Shown piece after piece: positions 29,332 to 41,449 of a stretch of 64,000 bases of DNA. The stretch is from Trifolium pratense (taxonomy: Eukaryota > Streptophyta > Magnoliopsida > Fabales > Fabaceae), in assembly GCF_020283565.1 (NCBI RefSeq), contig NC_060061.1, positions 27,751,362 through 27,815,361 on the forward strand, given 5' to 3'. Made by a program: the position numbers and the translations under genes. Within the stretch, counting starts at the first letter, position 1. The number at the start of each line of letters is the position of its first letter. The notes under the pieces were generated by a model, which ran no database searches, was not told the DNA's origin, and saw only the letters and a program-made list of their open reading frames with translations.

Positions 29332-30199
29332 GTGAGCCGTCGAAAGCGGAGAGCGTCAAGACAGGATGTAGACAGACAATTCAGATCACGCAGCGTCTTT
29401 CGTAACCATCATGATCGATCAATTCTGCAATCCAGGAATCGTGTTCATCATGATCGAATCGCTTCACCCAATCCAGATGCGCGTCGTTCATCTCCAGCAG
29501 GAAGATCTAAATCGCGTTTCAACAGGGAAAGAGACTGCAGCGCTCGTCGTCTTGGTGTTGGGAGTGATCACCGCCATGTTCCGACCGCTGTGAACCGTCG
29601 TCTGTGCTTCAACCTCGCCGGCGATCGCAGGCTTCAGAGAGATGAGGGGAAGTGTAACGATTGGAATGCTATGCAGGTGCAGAATGATAACGAACGTGAA
29701 GAAAGGAGTAATGAAAGGTTTGATAAGCAGGTCTTAGTTAGGCAAGAGGTTGATGGAAGGAGGTTGATGCAAGAGAGCACTTGTGTCATAAGGAAGGAGA
29801 AGGAGATGGTGGTGGATGGCGGTCGGGGAAAACTCGGTGATGGCGGAAACTCGAATGTTGTTTTCAAACGGTACGTATCGTTTTATTTCACGAATTTCCC
29901 GCCTTTGATTCCGAATTTTTTCCTTAGAAAAGGTTTTGAGGTGTGCGGTATGTTAGAGGACGTGTTTGTTGCTAAAAAGACAAATCGGTACGGCGAACCC
30001 TACGGTTTTGTAAAATTCTCCAACGTTAAAGATGTTTCTAAATTGACAAAAGCCTTGAACGCTGTCTGTTTTGGACAGTATCGTGTCAAAGCGAGTGTGG
30101 CTTTATTTAATCGCTATAACGCGGAGGCGGTAAGTCGAACTGATAAGGAGAAGGATGTCAAGATGACGGGGGCGGTTAAACCTATGAATAAGGAAGGAC
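29332..30199 (+). CDS. LINE ORF1, N-terminal part with RRM-like domain
   Basis: The frame is open upstream of 29332 (codons for EWIEVSRRKRR), so the start is not fixed; the ATG at 29322 is in another frame. The first 170 residues are Arg/Asp-rich. From about 29866 a single RRM-like fold is seen (VSFYFTNFP as RNP2, YGFVKFSN as RNP1). In plant LINEs such ORF1 proteins bind the element RNA. The frame runs into the SIRE-2 LTR at 30200 and stops at 30207. The duplicated AGGAC at 30195-30199 marks the insertion; the reading frame resumes beyond 41449. Confidence 0.8.
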
Positions 30200-31878
30200 T
30201 GAAGTAACAATGTTTGTCACAAGAAAGGGGGGTTTGAATTGTGACCCTTTAAAAATTTAACTGCAAAACAATTTAAGCACAATAACACACTACGATAGTA
30301 AATGGTTAGATTAACTGGAGAACGTTCTCCTCGAATGTAAGTGCAATATAGTGATTCGTGTGAGTTAGTGTTTGCACAAATAAAAGAGTAAGGGAAGAGA
30401 AGATCACACAAAGAATTTATCCTGGTTCACCCCTTAATAGTATGGGCTACTCCAGTCCCCACTTGCGTGAGATTATCTACTATAATCTAGACCAAGATTA
30501 CAGAAAACTTCCCTTTGATCTAAGCCCAGATCAAAGACCCTTTATGATCTTAAACCAAGATCACAAAGTATCCAGCTATAACCAGCTGCTCTACCTCAAT
30601 CAATTATACCCAATTGACTTGAGATAATCCTAAGGTTTTTTCAACAATTTCTTTGGATCTAAGCTTATACACCTAACCGGATGTGAAGCTTACAAATTGA
30701 TACACTCAAAGTACTCTACAAATATATGATCCTAGATTTCTAAAGAGCTTTAGAGTAAGAGTGAAAAGGAGAGCTTGTTTGAATGTATTAGATTGCTTTG
30801 TGTGCTTGAAGTTCTTACTCTTCCAATTAAACCAACGTGCTATTTATAGATGGAGATGCTCCTTTGTTGCTTGGACATCACATATATCCGTTGTGAGTGA
30901 GGAACTAGCCGTTGTGAGAAAAACAAAACAGCCCATGTGATTTTGTCTTTGAGATGCTTCAGGAGATCATTCTTCTAATGGTCTCTGACTGTCACATTGT
31001 ACTTGTTGGTCAGAAATATTCTTCCACCAACTGTCAATGAGTTGTCTCTGAGTGTATATCCGTTGCGAATGTATTTCCCATGTGGGAAAATAAGAATTTG
31101 AATTCATTTGGATAAGATTGCCACCTAAGTGCAGAAACTGGGAGATCATTCTCCAGGACGTTGGAGACCATTCTCTGAGATGGTGTGGATAAGGTCCAAC
31201 GAAAATATAGCTGTTGCAAGTTGTTGCAAGTTGTCAACCAGCTGTAAACTCTTCATCAAAGGCATAGAGTAGCCACTGTTCACTTGTCCTTCAAAGGACA
31301 CATGAATAGTGAGATAAGTACTATTTTATGGGAGAGTGTAGCCACCCATGTCATAAGCTTGTACTTTGGATCAGATATGAAACTTCATTGCAAACTGTAT
31401 GTACTTGTTGCTGAGTTCTCATTGGTCTAGATTAACTTCTTTAATGATGTTCTTAGAGAACATAAAGCCTTGTTGCAAGATGTGAAGTTTTTATTCCTTA
31501 AAGAAGCTTATTCGAGTAAGCTCAAGAACCAAAATCAATTCCTTGCTTTAAATGACTTATTTGCACTGTTATGATCCTTTAATAAGTCCAACTTAAAAGT
31601 TCTTTCTTGTCTTGTACCAGTTGACTTGAATAAGTGCTTATGCTTTAGAACACATAAGTCTGGAGACCAATCTGAGATCATTCTCTTGAGGCAGATTTGT
31701 CTAAAACGTGCTTGATTCTTTTCTTATGAGTGAAACAGGGTTAATTTAATCCATTGCATCTGTTCTTAAATTAAATCACTCAAGAGCACTTGTTAGATCA
31801 CAAAATGATCAGAATCAAATTAAAATTTAATTAAGGGTTGTTATCTTTAAAACATCAAAATAGGATTTTGTCTCAACA
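30200..31878 (-). repeat. SIRE-2 3' LTR (1679 bp)
   Basis: It starts TGAAGTAACAATG and ends TCTCAACA in + orientation. The TATA box is near 30840-30849 (- strand CTATAAATAG). A perfect palindrome GGAGAACGTTCTCC is at about 30320. Confidence 0.95.
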
Positions 31879-32398
31879 ATCTCCCCCTTTTTGATGATGA
31901 CAAAACCTTTAATTAATTTTTGATTGTGATTCTGATTAAACCATATTCAGTAATAATACTTGTGATTTAATCATATAAAGCTCCCCCTCAATTTTAGCAT
32001 TCTTTATCAATTTATAAAATATGCAAATGCAAATTGAGTAAAAATATGTAAAGACATAAATTTGAATCAAACATAACATTCATTAATCAAACTCATAATC
32101 AGAGAATATGACATTGTTCAGGTACATGATTAATGATCAAAACAAAGTGATTCAAAACATAAAAGTAATTTAAAACATAATCTAATTCTTAGAATTCAAA
32201 CAACATACAATTAGAAGTTGAAACCAAAACAACTTCCAACTATATCTACAAATTCTAAGACTGATAATACATAATTAGAAACAAACATAACAATTCAAAA
32301 GAGTCTAAAAACTTCACAATCTCCCCCTAATTACTACAGAGTTCATTCTCCCCCTTTTGTCAACAGCAAAAAGAGGTGGGAGGCATTAGAAAACGCTT
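31879..32398 (-). other. SIRE-2 polypurine tract and untranslated region
   Basis: AAAAAGGGGGAGAT (- strand) abuts the LTR. Further G-run blocks occur near 31980, 32323 and 32350. There is no ORF; the rest is AT-rich. Confidence 0.75.
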
Positions 32399-34564
32399 CT
32401 AAGGATCAGCTGGTGGAGAGTTATCAGGGCTGGAATCCTTGTCAAGTTCTGGAAAATCAGGAACTTGTGGAGGTGGATTGATACGCATTGCTGGGCAAAA
32501 TTCTTCTGTGAGCCAAGTTCTGAAGAGTTGGTGTTCATGGATGGTGTAGTTCATCAGAGTGTTGTTGATTTTGATGGCTTGGAAGATCTTAGTCATATCT
32601 TTTTCAACTTTTGATTTTTTGGAAGACTTGTTAGTGAAGGAATGGATGTTGGCAGAACTTTGATATGCAGCGGAATCATGTGGGATATTGGTGCAAAAAG
32701 AGCTAAGTGAAGCAAAATTTGGAGGAAAAGAAGGTAGTGATGGTCCAGCATCAGTAAACACAGGTTGATGCATCTGAGCATACTCAGGAGGGGTTTGAAT
32801 GAAATTTCTCAGAAAATCTGAAGTGGTGGTGTTGAAAGAGGTTTGAGGTGATGTCATCAAAGGTGAGAAAATTGATGTATTCACTGGATTGTTTGAAAAA
32901 CCATCAGTTAAGACAGTGGTGAATTGATTTTCAGAGTTATGTCCTAAGTTATCAAATTCTAAGGATACAAAGGGATTAAACTGAATGGAGGTGGTTTTCT
33001 CACTTACATTTTCCTTGCTTTTTTCACTAGCTGAGACAGGGAGAACGGTCTCTGGATGGTCTTCCTGTTGTGTAGTCATGACTTCAGCTAGAAGGTCCAG
33101 ATTGTTGTCCTTTTCAAATTCTTCTCTTTTCCTTTTCTGGCCTTGTTCACTAATGGTGTGGTCTTCAATATCTCCTATGAACTTCATTCTTCCAATATTC
33201 TTTAGAGAGAATGTGGTAGATGAATTCTTTCCTTCTTCTCCTTCAAAGCTTACTTTGAACTTGTTGAAGACTCTTGTTAGAAACATACCATAAGGAAGAG
33301 TGACTTTTCTGGATTCATTTTCAATGACAGAAACCATATGTTTGAGCATGACAAAGGGTAGGTTGAGAGGAATTTTGTTGAACATATGATACATTATCAA
33401 CATATCATTATCAGTGACTTTATCCTTGCTACCTTTTCTGGGAAAGATGGCATGAAGACACATGTTGTGGAACATTTTGAACACAAGTTTAAGTTTGGAA
33501 GAGGATGGATTTTTGAGAGAGGTTCCGGGTTCATAGATTTCAGACATGAATGTTTCCTTGTTTACTCCTGCCATGGAGAACCAGCTTTCTCCATACAGTT
33601 TGTGACCAGATGAGGGTACATCTAAGAGTTCACTGAGGAGTTGTTCAGTGACCTTGAATTTGATTCCTTTGAGTTCAGAGGCAATGTAGGTTTGTTCAGA
33701 GGAAATAACAGCATTGAAGTAAAAAGCTGAGATAAGATTAGGATAATGAGTTTCTCTAATGTTGAACAAGTTTGTCCATCCAAGAGGGTTGGTATATTGA
33801 GTTAGGTCATGATCTGTGTTGATAAGATCATCAAAGTTATACACTCTACCAGGAAGAACAGGTTTTTTCTTTGAAAAGATTTCGAAGCTTTGTTGACAAT
33901 CCTCATGAATAAGAGGAGCAGGTTTTTTGAGTTTTCTAATCATGATATCTTCTTCAGAAGATTCAGATTTTGAGGGTTTGGAGTGGTGTTTGGACGATGA
34001 AGGTCTTTTTGAGTAGGTTTTAATTTCAGGAACGGATTTGGCTTTTGGAGAGCCTGAGTGTGTATTTTCTGAATCATCATCAGAGAGAGAATACACAGTT
34101 TTATCTATTGCTGGTCTTCTCCCAGCACCTGAGGCTAATCTACTTGATTTTCTGACTTTTGAAACATCAAGTGATTTGGATTTTTTGGTTTTGTTCGAAG
34201 TTGAAGTCTTCTTAGAGATAGGGTTAGTTTTGATTTTTGGAGTGGTGGTTTTGATTTCAGCAGCGGTTTGAGAACATTGAATGGGTTCAATGACGGTTTT
34301 ACAAGTAATTGGAATGGCTCCAATTAAAACTTCAGAGATTTGAACCATTGATGGTGGTGGTGATTGTGGTGCAGGTGTGGTTTCTAAAGTGGGTTGGTTT
34401 GTTTGAGGAGTATTTGAGGGATTTGATTGAACTTCAATCTCATTTTCACGATTTGAAAGGGATTTAGACGAGGTAGAGGAGGATGATTTGGTACCTGACT
34501 TTTGAGAAGAGGATGAACAACTTTCCATTTTGTTCTTGTTGGCTGGTCTCTTCAATCGAGCCAT
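32399..34564 (-). CDS. SIRE-2 envelope-like ORF (about 721 aa)
   Basis: I chose the ATG at 34564 (MARLKRPANKNKMESC); the frame is open to 34684. The first 230 residues are Ser/Lys/Thr-rich. A conserved-looking globular part follows (FDDLINTDHDLTQY, PNLISAFYFNAV, LHAIFPRKGSKDKVTDND), of the type Pfam lists as putative plant transposon protein, then a Phe/Pro/Ser-rich tail. I see no clear transmembrane helix. It is intact while pol is broken. It occupies the same place as the SIRE-1 envelope-like ORF, but I see no obvious sequence identity. Confidence 0.75.
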   Translation of the reverse strand: MARLKRPANKNKMESCSSSSQKSGTKSSSSTSSKSLSNRENEIEVQSNPSNTPQTNQPTLETTPAPQSPPPSMVQISEVLIGAIPITCKTVIEPIQCSQTAAEIKTTTPKIKTNPISKKTSTSNKTKKSKSLDVSKVRKSSRLASGAGRRPAIDKTVYSLSDDDSENTHSGSPKAKSVPEIKTYSKRPSSSKHHSKPSKSESSEEDIMIRKLKKPAPLIHEDCQQSFEIFSKKKPVLPGRVYNFDDLINTDHDLTQYTNPLGWTNLFNIRETHYPNLISAFYFNAVISSEQTYIASELKGIKFKVTEQLLSELLDVPSSGHKLYGESWFSMAGVNKETFMSEIYEPGTSLKNPSSSKLKLVFKMFHNMCLHAIFPRKGSKDKVTDNDMLIMYHMFNKIPLNLPFVMLKHMVSVIENESRKVTLPYGMFLTRVFNKFKVSFEGEEGKNSSTTFSLKNIGRMKFIGDIEDHTISEQGQKRKREEFEKDNNLDLLAEVMTTQQEDHPETVLPVSASEKSKENVSEKTTSIQFNPFVSLEFDNLGHNSENQFTTVLTDGFSNNPVNTSIFSPLMTSPQTSFNTTTSDFLRNFIQTPPEYAQMHQPVFTDAGPSLPSFPPNFASLSSFCTNIPHDSAAYQSSANIHSFTNKSSKKSKVEKDMTKIFQAIKINNTLMNYTIHEHQLFRTWLTEEFCPAMRINPPPQVPDFPELDKDSSPDNSPPADP

Positions 34565-34684
34565 TGAAATCAAATTGATTTTGGGAAGATGAACAGTGAG
34601 GGTTTGATGAATAGTAGAGAGGAGATAAGGATTACAGAAGTGATGATGAAAGAGTGTAGAGTTTGTTTGGATTAAATAAACCAC

Positions 34685-34986
34685 TAATGAGAGAGTGTCT
34701 AGAGAATAGGAAAGGATTTGATAGATAGGTTAGGTGTAGCTTAGTACAATTATGAATAGTTGTAAATTGTACTTAGGAAAACTAAAAGGAGAGAGAGAGA
34801 GAGTTAAGGCGTGAGAAAGAGAGAGACAAATGTCATGGGAAGAGTAAAAGATTTAAAAGTTATAATTAATTGGAGAAATAAACACTCAAGAGTTTTCAGA
34901 CATAGCTTATATCATTTTTAAGACATGATCTTTTTCGTTCAGGGAAAGAATGTTCTCCTGACGTTCTCCAGGAAGAGGAATTTTGT
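34685..34986 (-). other. SIRE-2 spacer between pol and the envelope-like ORF
   Basis: GA-rich and AT-rich DNA with a (GAGA)n run near 34793 and GTTCTCC blocks near 34950-34972. No ORF. Confidence 0.6.
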
Positions 34987-37900
34987 TCAACAATGTTCAG
35001 CTGGAATTTTTATAATTCTTAAATTTTCTTTAATAAAATTAAAACGATCTTCAACTAGAGGTTTTGTAAAAATATCAGCTAGTTGAGACTCAGTGTCAAC
35101 AAATATTAATTCAATATCCTTTTTGCAAACATGATCACGTATGAAATGATGTTTAATTTCAATATGTTTAGATCTAGAATGCTGAATGGGATTCTTTGAT
35201 AAATTAATGGCACTAGTATTATCACACAGAATTTTAATATTTGTGTACCTTAGAGAAAAGTCCTCAAGTTGGTTTTTGATCCATATCACTTGTGAACAAC
35301 AATTTGCAGCTGATACATATTCTGCTTCAGTTGTTGAGAGTGCTATGGTGTTTTGCTTTCTACAGCACCAACTTACAAGAGCTTCACCAAGAAATTGACA
35401 AGCACCACTTGTGCTTTTTCTTTCAAGCTTATCACCAGCATAGTCAGCATCACAATAGGCCTTTAGGTCAAAATGAGATCCTTTTTTGTACTATAGCCCA
35501 ACATCTGGTGTTCCCACCAAATATCTAAAAATCCTTTTGACTGCTGTAAGGTGAGATTCTCTTGGAGATGTTTGAAATCTTGCACAAAGACCAACTGAGA
35601 ATACAATGTCTGGTCTACTTGCAGTTAAATATAGAAGTGATCCAATCATTCCTCTATATTCTTTTTCAGACACAGTTTTACCATTTTCATCTTTGTCTAA
35701 ATTTGTTGATGGATGCATTGGAGTAGTCATGATCTTTGCTTCATTCATGTTGTATTTTTTGAGAAGATCTTTGATGTATTTTTCTTGACTAATAAAAATT
35801 CCATCATCTTGTTGCTTGATTTGCAAGCCAAGAAAGAATCTGAGTTCTCCCATCATGCTCATCTCAAATTCACTTTGCATAAGGTTTGAAAAATCCTCGC
35901 ACATTTTTTCATTAGTAGCACCAAATATAATATCGTCAACATACACTTGTACAATTAATAAATCATTTTCATTTGTTTTTCTAAAAAGTGTTGTATCAAT
36001 TTTTCCTCTAGAAAAACCATTTTCAATTAGAAAAGAGCTTAGTCTATCATACCATGCTCTTGGTGCTTGTTTAAGTCCATATAGAGCTTTGGTAAGTTTA
36101 AAAACATGATTAGGTTTTTGTTCATTTTTAAAACCAGGAGGTTGATGGACATAAACCTCTTCATTTAAAAATCCATTTAGAAAAGCACTTTTTACGTCCA
36201 TTTGAAAAAGTTTAAAACATTTATGAGATGCATATGCAAGTAAGATTCTTATTGCTTCTAACCTTGCTACTGGTGCAAATGTTTCATCATAGTCTATACC
36301 TTCTTGTTGATTATAACCTTGAGCAACAAGTCTTGCTTTGTTGCGAATTACCTTACCATTTTCATCCATTTTGTTTCTGAAGACCCATCTAGTTCCAATG
36401 ATAGAATGGTCTAAAGGATCTGGTACTAGCTTCCAAACTTCATTCTTCTCAAATTGTGAAAGTTCTTCTTTCATAGCAATTATCCATGATTCATCAGTGA
36501 TTGCTTCTTCTATGGATTTTGGCTCAATTTGAGAGATCATAGCTAGATTATTCTCATCAACTTGAAATGATCTTCTGGTTCTTACACCTTCTGCAGTGTC
36601 ACCTATTATTTGTTCTTGAGGGTGATTGCTTACAACCTTCCAAGTTCTAGGAGGTTCTTGTGGTGGTGATTCCTGTTCTATAACTTGTTCTTTTGATGAG
36701 TTTTGCTCATCTTCATCATCTATTTCTCTTACACATGATATATCATCAAATTCATCAAATTTTACATGCATGCTTTCTTCTAAAGATTTTGATGTTAGAT
36801 TATAAACTCTATATGCTTTAGAGGTTAGAGAGTATCCTAAGAAAATTCCTTTATCAGATTTAGAGTCAAATTTTCCTAGATTATCTTTAATATTTAAGAT
36901 GTAACAATAACACCCAAAAATGTGAAAATAAGAGACATTTGGTTTTTTATCTTTCCAAAGTTCATAAGGTGTTTTGTTTAAAACTTTTCTTATAGACATT
37001 CTATTCAAGATATAGCAAGCAGTGTTGATAGCTTCAGCCCAAAAGTATTTTTCAACATTGGATTCATCTATCATAGTTCTTGCCATTTCTTGTAAAGTTC
37101 TATTTTTCCTTTCAACAACTCCATTTTGTTGAGGAGTTCTTGGACAAGAAAAGTTGTGAGAAATACCATTTTCATTGAAGAATGATTCAAAATAGGAGTT
37201 TTCAAATTCTCCACCATGATCACTTCTTATGGAAATGATATTTGAACCTTTTTCATTTTGAACCTTTTTACAAAAGATTTTAAAAGATTCAAAAGATTCA
37301 TCTTTACTTTTTAAAAACAAAACCCATGTGTATCTAGAGTAGTCATCAACAATAACAAAGCCATAATTTTTACCACCTAGACTAGTAGTTTTGACAGGTC
37401 CAAACAAATCTATGTGAAGTAATTCAAGAGGTCTTTTAGTTGAAATAAAGTCTTTAGGTTTAAAACTACTTTTGGTTTGTTTTCCTTTTGTACAACTTTC
37501 ACATAATTTATCTTTGTCAAAACTTATCTTTGGTAATCCTCTTACTAGATCAAGTTGAGAAAGTTTTGCAATTGTCCTCATATTTACATGTCCTGCCCTT
37601 TTGTGCCAAATCCATTTATCCTTTTCAAGAGATACAAAACACGATTCAACAGGCAGTTCATCTAGATATATGACATATACATTCTTTTTTCTTGATCCAT
37701 TAAAAAGAGTTTTTCCAGTAGATATTTGCTTAATTTCACATGTATGAGTTTTAAAAATTACTTCAAGACCATTATCACACAGTTGACTAATACTTATTAA
37801 GTTATGTTCTAGACCCTCTACATAATGAACATTTTCTAATTTAGCAGAATTAATTTTACCTATTATACCTTTACCTTTGATACTAGCTTTTTCATTATTA

Positions 37901-38031
37901 CCAAAGGTAACGGTTCCTCCTTCCTTTTCCTCAAGGGAAAGGAAGCTGTGTCTGTCTCCGGTCATGTGCCTCGAGCAGCCACTGTCCAAGTACCATGGCT
38001 TTTTCTTGACTGCTAGCAGACATTCCTGCAT
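34987..38031 (-). pseudogene. pol: SIRE-2 pol (protease, integrase, RT, RNase H) with a nonsense codon
   Basis: Protease DSG ([14 protein letters not shown], about 37960-38000), integrase with HHCC and DDE ([26 protein letters not shown]), RT with YVDDI (about 35935) and RNase H (TTEAEY about 35325, ADIFTKPL near 35050) can be read. A TAG at 35493-35491 lies between RT and RNase H; the same frame continues to 34987. The overlap with the gag frame (37931-38031) indicates a frame change between gag and protease, either decay or a programmed shift. Confidence 0.88.
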
Positions 38032-39691
38032 TTGAGTTTAGTAAGACTTTTGGTACCCATAGTGTTTTGGGTCCTTGATGGTTAGTGTTTTTAAATGGTA
38101 TTTTCTTATGAGGTGATCTTTTGTATGATTTCTTTTGAAAATAGTTTTGGAGATTATCTGGAGAATGATCTTTTACATGGTGTGTAGATCTTTTCTTAAA
38201 GCAAAAGTATCTTATATGTCCATGTTTATGACAGAAGGAACAAAATAGTCTTTTTATTTTTTGATCCTTTTTAGGTAAGAAATTTTTATCATAAATTGTT
38301 TGATACGTTTTAGAACCTATTCCATCTTTATCAACAACTCTTTGTTGAACTCCTATAATATTTTCAAAAGTTTCAGTAGCTTTCACACATTTGGTTATGT
38401 CTTTTTCTAAAACTGAAACACTTTGTTTTAGTTCTAAGTTTTCTTTTAACTTATAAACTTTATCTAGATCATGCTGAGCTTTTTCCAAAGTTTCTTCTAA
38501 AATTTTATTTTTAGTTTTATATTCATCTTTTTCTTGAATTACTCTAGTAAGTTCAATTTTAAGTTGATCATATTTTTGAGCAGTAATTTGTGAATCATAT
38601 AAGAGATTATCAAATAATTTTTCAGTTTTCATGCATGATGAACAAGGTTCAAGGTTTACCTCATCAAAGTCAGTTCTTGCCATTAGGCAAACATTTGCTT
38701 CTTCTTCTTCTGGTATTTCTTCTAGATCGTCCCATGTAGCCATCATAGATTTGTAGGGAGGTTTTCTTTGCTTTAGATTTGGACATTCATTTTTGTAATG
38801 TCCAGTTTGATTGCATCCGTAGCATTTTACTTGGCTTAGGTCAGCTTCATTTCTTCTTGGTGGGAATGATCTTTTGATTTGATTTCTTCTCATCATTAGC
38901 TTTTGGATTCTTCTCGAGAGAAAAGCCATTTCTTCCTCATCGTCTTGTTGAAGATGATTCTCTTCATCACATCTTATTTCTCTTTTTAAGTTCTCTTCTA
39001 CTTGTGATTCTAGAGCAATCATTTTGTTCTTTGCTGGTTTCTTTTCTTGAAGTATTGCTTCATGAGCTTTTAAGGATCCAATGAAATCTTCCAGATCCAT
39101 TGTTTTGAGATCTTTTGCTACAGTTATTGCAGTTACTATGTGTCTCCATTCTTCTGGTAGACATCTTAGTAGCTTTCTTATTCTCTCATGTGTGGTATAT
39201 TTTTTACCAAGAGAATTTAGCTCATTTATGATAACTGTAAACCTTCCATACATTTGATCTATAGTTTCACTGTTACTCATTTCAAACAGTTCAAACTTTC
39301 TTACTCCTATGTCAATCCTTGTTTCCTTTATGTGGCTGGTTCCTTCATGGTGTGTTTGAAGAGTGGTCCACATATCTTTGGCCGTCTTGCATTCCATGAT
39401 CCTGTCATATTCTTCCCTGCACAAAGCACTTTTAATAAATAATTAAGCTTTAGTGTTTAGTAGTACCCTGTCAGATTCTTGAGTTGTCCACTCAAGCTGT
39501 GGTTTTGGTGTGAATGAGTCTTTGACCAGTGGAGCATAGTCTCCAACTTCTACTACAGCCCACATATTGATATCTTGTGACCTAAGAAACAATTCCATCT
39601 TGTCTTTCCAGTAGTAGTAGTCATTTCCTTCAAAAAGAGGTGGTCTATTTGATGATCCTCCTTCTGAGATGAATTTTGCAGGTTTAGACAT
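37931..39691 (-). pseudogene. gag: SIRE-2 gag with an in-frame stop
   Basis: The likely start is the ATG at 39691 (MSKPAKFISEGG). A TAA at 39445-39443 breaks the frame, which then continues without shift to 37931. It has a copia gag domain (about 39100-39420), CCHC knuckle CYGCNQTGHYKNEC (about 38790-38830), a coiled-coil stretch (about 38360-38600) and a second C/H cluster (CSFCHKHGHIRYFC, about 38200-38240). The architecture matches SIRE-1 gag. Confidence 0.85.
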
Positions 39692-39750
39692 TACTTCCTT
39701 CCTGAATCTTTTCCTCAAGCACTTGTTAGATGCTTAGCTTTTAGAGGCAG

Positions 39751-39763
39751 TGCTCTGATGCCA
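39751..39763 (-). promoter_or_regulatory. SIRE-2 primer binding site
   Basis: The - strand reads TGGCATCAGAGCA, a one-base variant of the initiator Met-tRNA site, two bases after the LTR. Confidence 0.85.
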
Positions 39764-39765
39764 AT

Positions 39766-41444
39766 TGAAGTAACAATGTTTGTCACAAGAAAGGGGGGTT
39801 TGAATTGTGACCCTTTAAAAATTTAACTGCAAAACAATTTAAGCACAATAACACACTACGATAGTAAATGGTTAGATTAACTGGAGAACGTTCTCCTCGA
39901 ATGTAAGTGCAATATAGTGATTCGTGTGAGTTAGTGTTTGCACAAATAAAAGAGTAAGGGAAGAGAAGATCACACAAAGAATTTATCCTGGTTCACCCCT
40001 TAATAGTATGGGCTACTCCAGTCCCCACTTGCGTGAGATTATCCACTATAATCTAGACCAAGATTACAGAAAACTTCCCTTTGATCTAAGCCCAGATCAA
40101 AGACCCTTTATGATCTTAAACCAAGATCACAAAGTATCCAGCTATAACCAGCTGCTCTACCTCAATCAATTATACCCAATTGACTTGAGATAATCCTAAG
40201 GTTTTTTCAACAATTTCTTTGGATCTAAGCTTATACACCTAACCGGATGTGAAGCTTACAAATTGATACACTCAAAGTACTCTACAAATATATGATCCTA
40301 GATTTCTAAAGAGCTTTAGAGTAAGAGTGAAAAGGAGAGCTTGTTTGAATGTATTAGATTGCTTTGTGTGCTTGAAGTTCTTACTCTTCCAATTAAACCA
40401 ACGTGCTATTTATAGATGGAGATGCTCCTTTGTTGCTTGGACATCACATATATCCGTTGTGAGTGAGGAACTAGCCGTTGTGAGAAAAACAAAACAGCCC
40501 ATGTGATTTTGTCTTTGAGATGCTTCAGGAGATCATTCTTCTAATGGTCTCTGACTGTCACATTGTACTTGTTGGTCAGAAATATTCTTCCACCAACTGT
40601 CAATGAGTTGTCTCTGAGTGTATATCCGTTGCAAATGTATTTCCCATGTGGGAAAATAAGAATTTGAATTCATTTGGATAAGATTGCCACCTAAGTGCAG
40701 AAACTGGGAGATCATTCTCCAGGACGTTGGAGACCATTCTCTGAGATGGTGTGGATAAGGTCCAACGAAAATATAGCTGTTGCAAGTTGTTGCAAGTTGT
40801 CAACCAGCTGTAAACTCTTCATCAAAGGCATAGAGTAGCCACTGTTCACTTGTCCTTCAAAGGACACATGAATAGTGAGATAAGTACTATTTTATGGGAG
40901 AGTGTAGCCACCCATGTCATAAGCTTGTACTTTGGATCAGATATGAAACTTCATTGCAAGCTGTATGTACTTGTTGCTGAGTTCTCATTGGTCTAGATTA
41001 ACTTCTTTAATGATGTTCTTGGAGAATATAAAGCATTGTTGCAAGATGTGAAGTTTTTATTCCTTAAAGAAGCTTATTCGAGTAAGCTCAAGAACCAAAA
41101 TCAATTCCTTGCCTTAAATGACTTATTTGCACTGTTATGATCCTTTAATAAGTCCAACTTAAAAGTTCTTTCTTGTCTTGTACCAGTTGACTTGAATAAG
41201 TGCTTATGCTTTAGAACACATAAGTCTGGAGACCAATCTGAGATCATTCTCTTGAGGCAGATTTGTCTAAAACGTGCTTGATTCTTTTCTTATGAGTGAA
41301 ACAGGGTTAATTTAATCCATTGCATCAGTTCTTAAATTAAATCACTCAAGAGCACTTGTTAGATCACAAAATGATCAGAATCAAATTAAAATTTAATTAA
41401 GGGTTGTTATCTTTAAAACATCAAAATAGGATTTTGTCTCAACA
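39766..41444 (-). repeat. SIRE-2 5' LTR (1679 bp)
   Basis: Same length as the 3' LTR. Differences seen include 30478 T versus 40044 C and a cluster of three near 41022-41035. The TATA box is at about 40406-40415 (- strand). Confidence 0.95.
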
Positions 41445-41449
41445 AGGAC

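Larger units (their letters stand above)
30200..41444 (-). mobile_element. SIRE-2: complete SIRE-like Ty1/copia retrotransposon, pol disabled
   Basis: It is 11.2 kb and inserted in LINE ORF1. LTRs are both 1679 bp with at least eight substitutions by eye. The duplication AGGAC is exact (30195-30199, 41445-41449). The order on the - strand is LTR, primer site, gag, pol, envelope-like ORF, polypurine tract, LTR. It belongs to a different family from SIRE-1: LTR sequence and ORF sequences differ strongly. gag and pol carry breaks, but the envelope-like ORF is open. Confidence 0.95.
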
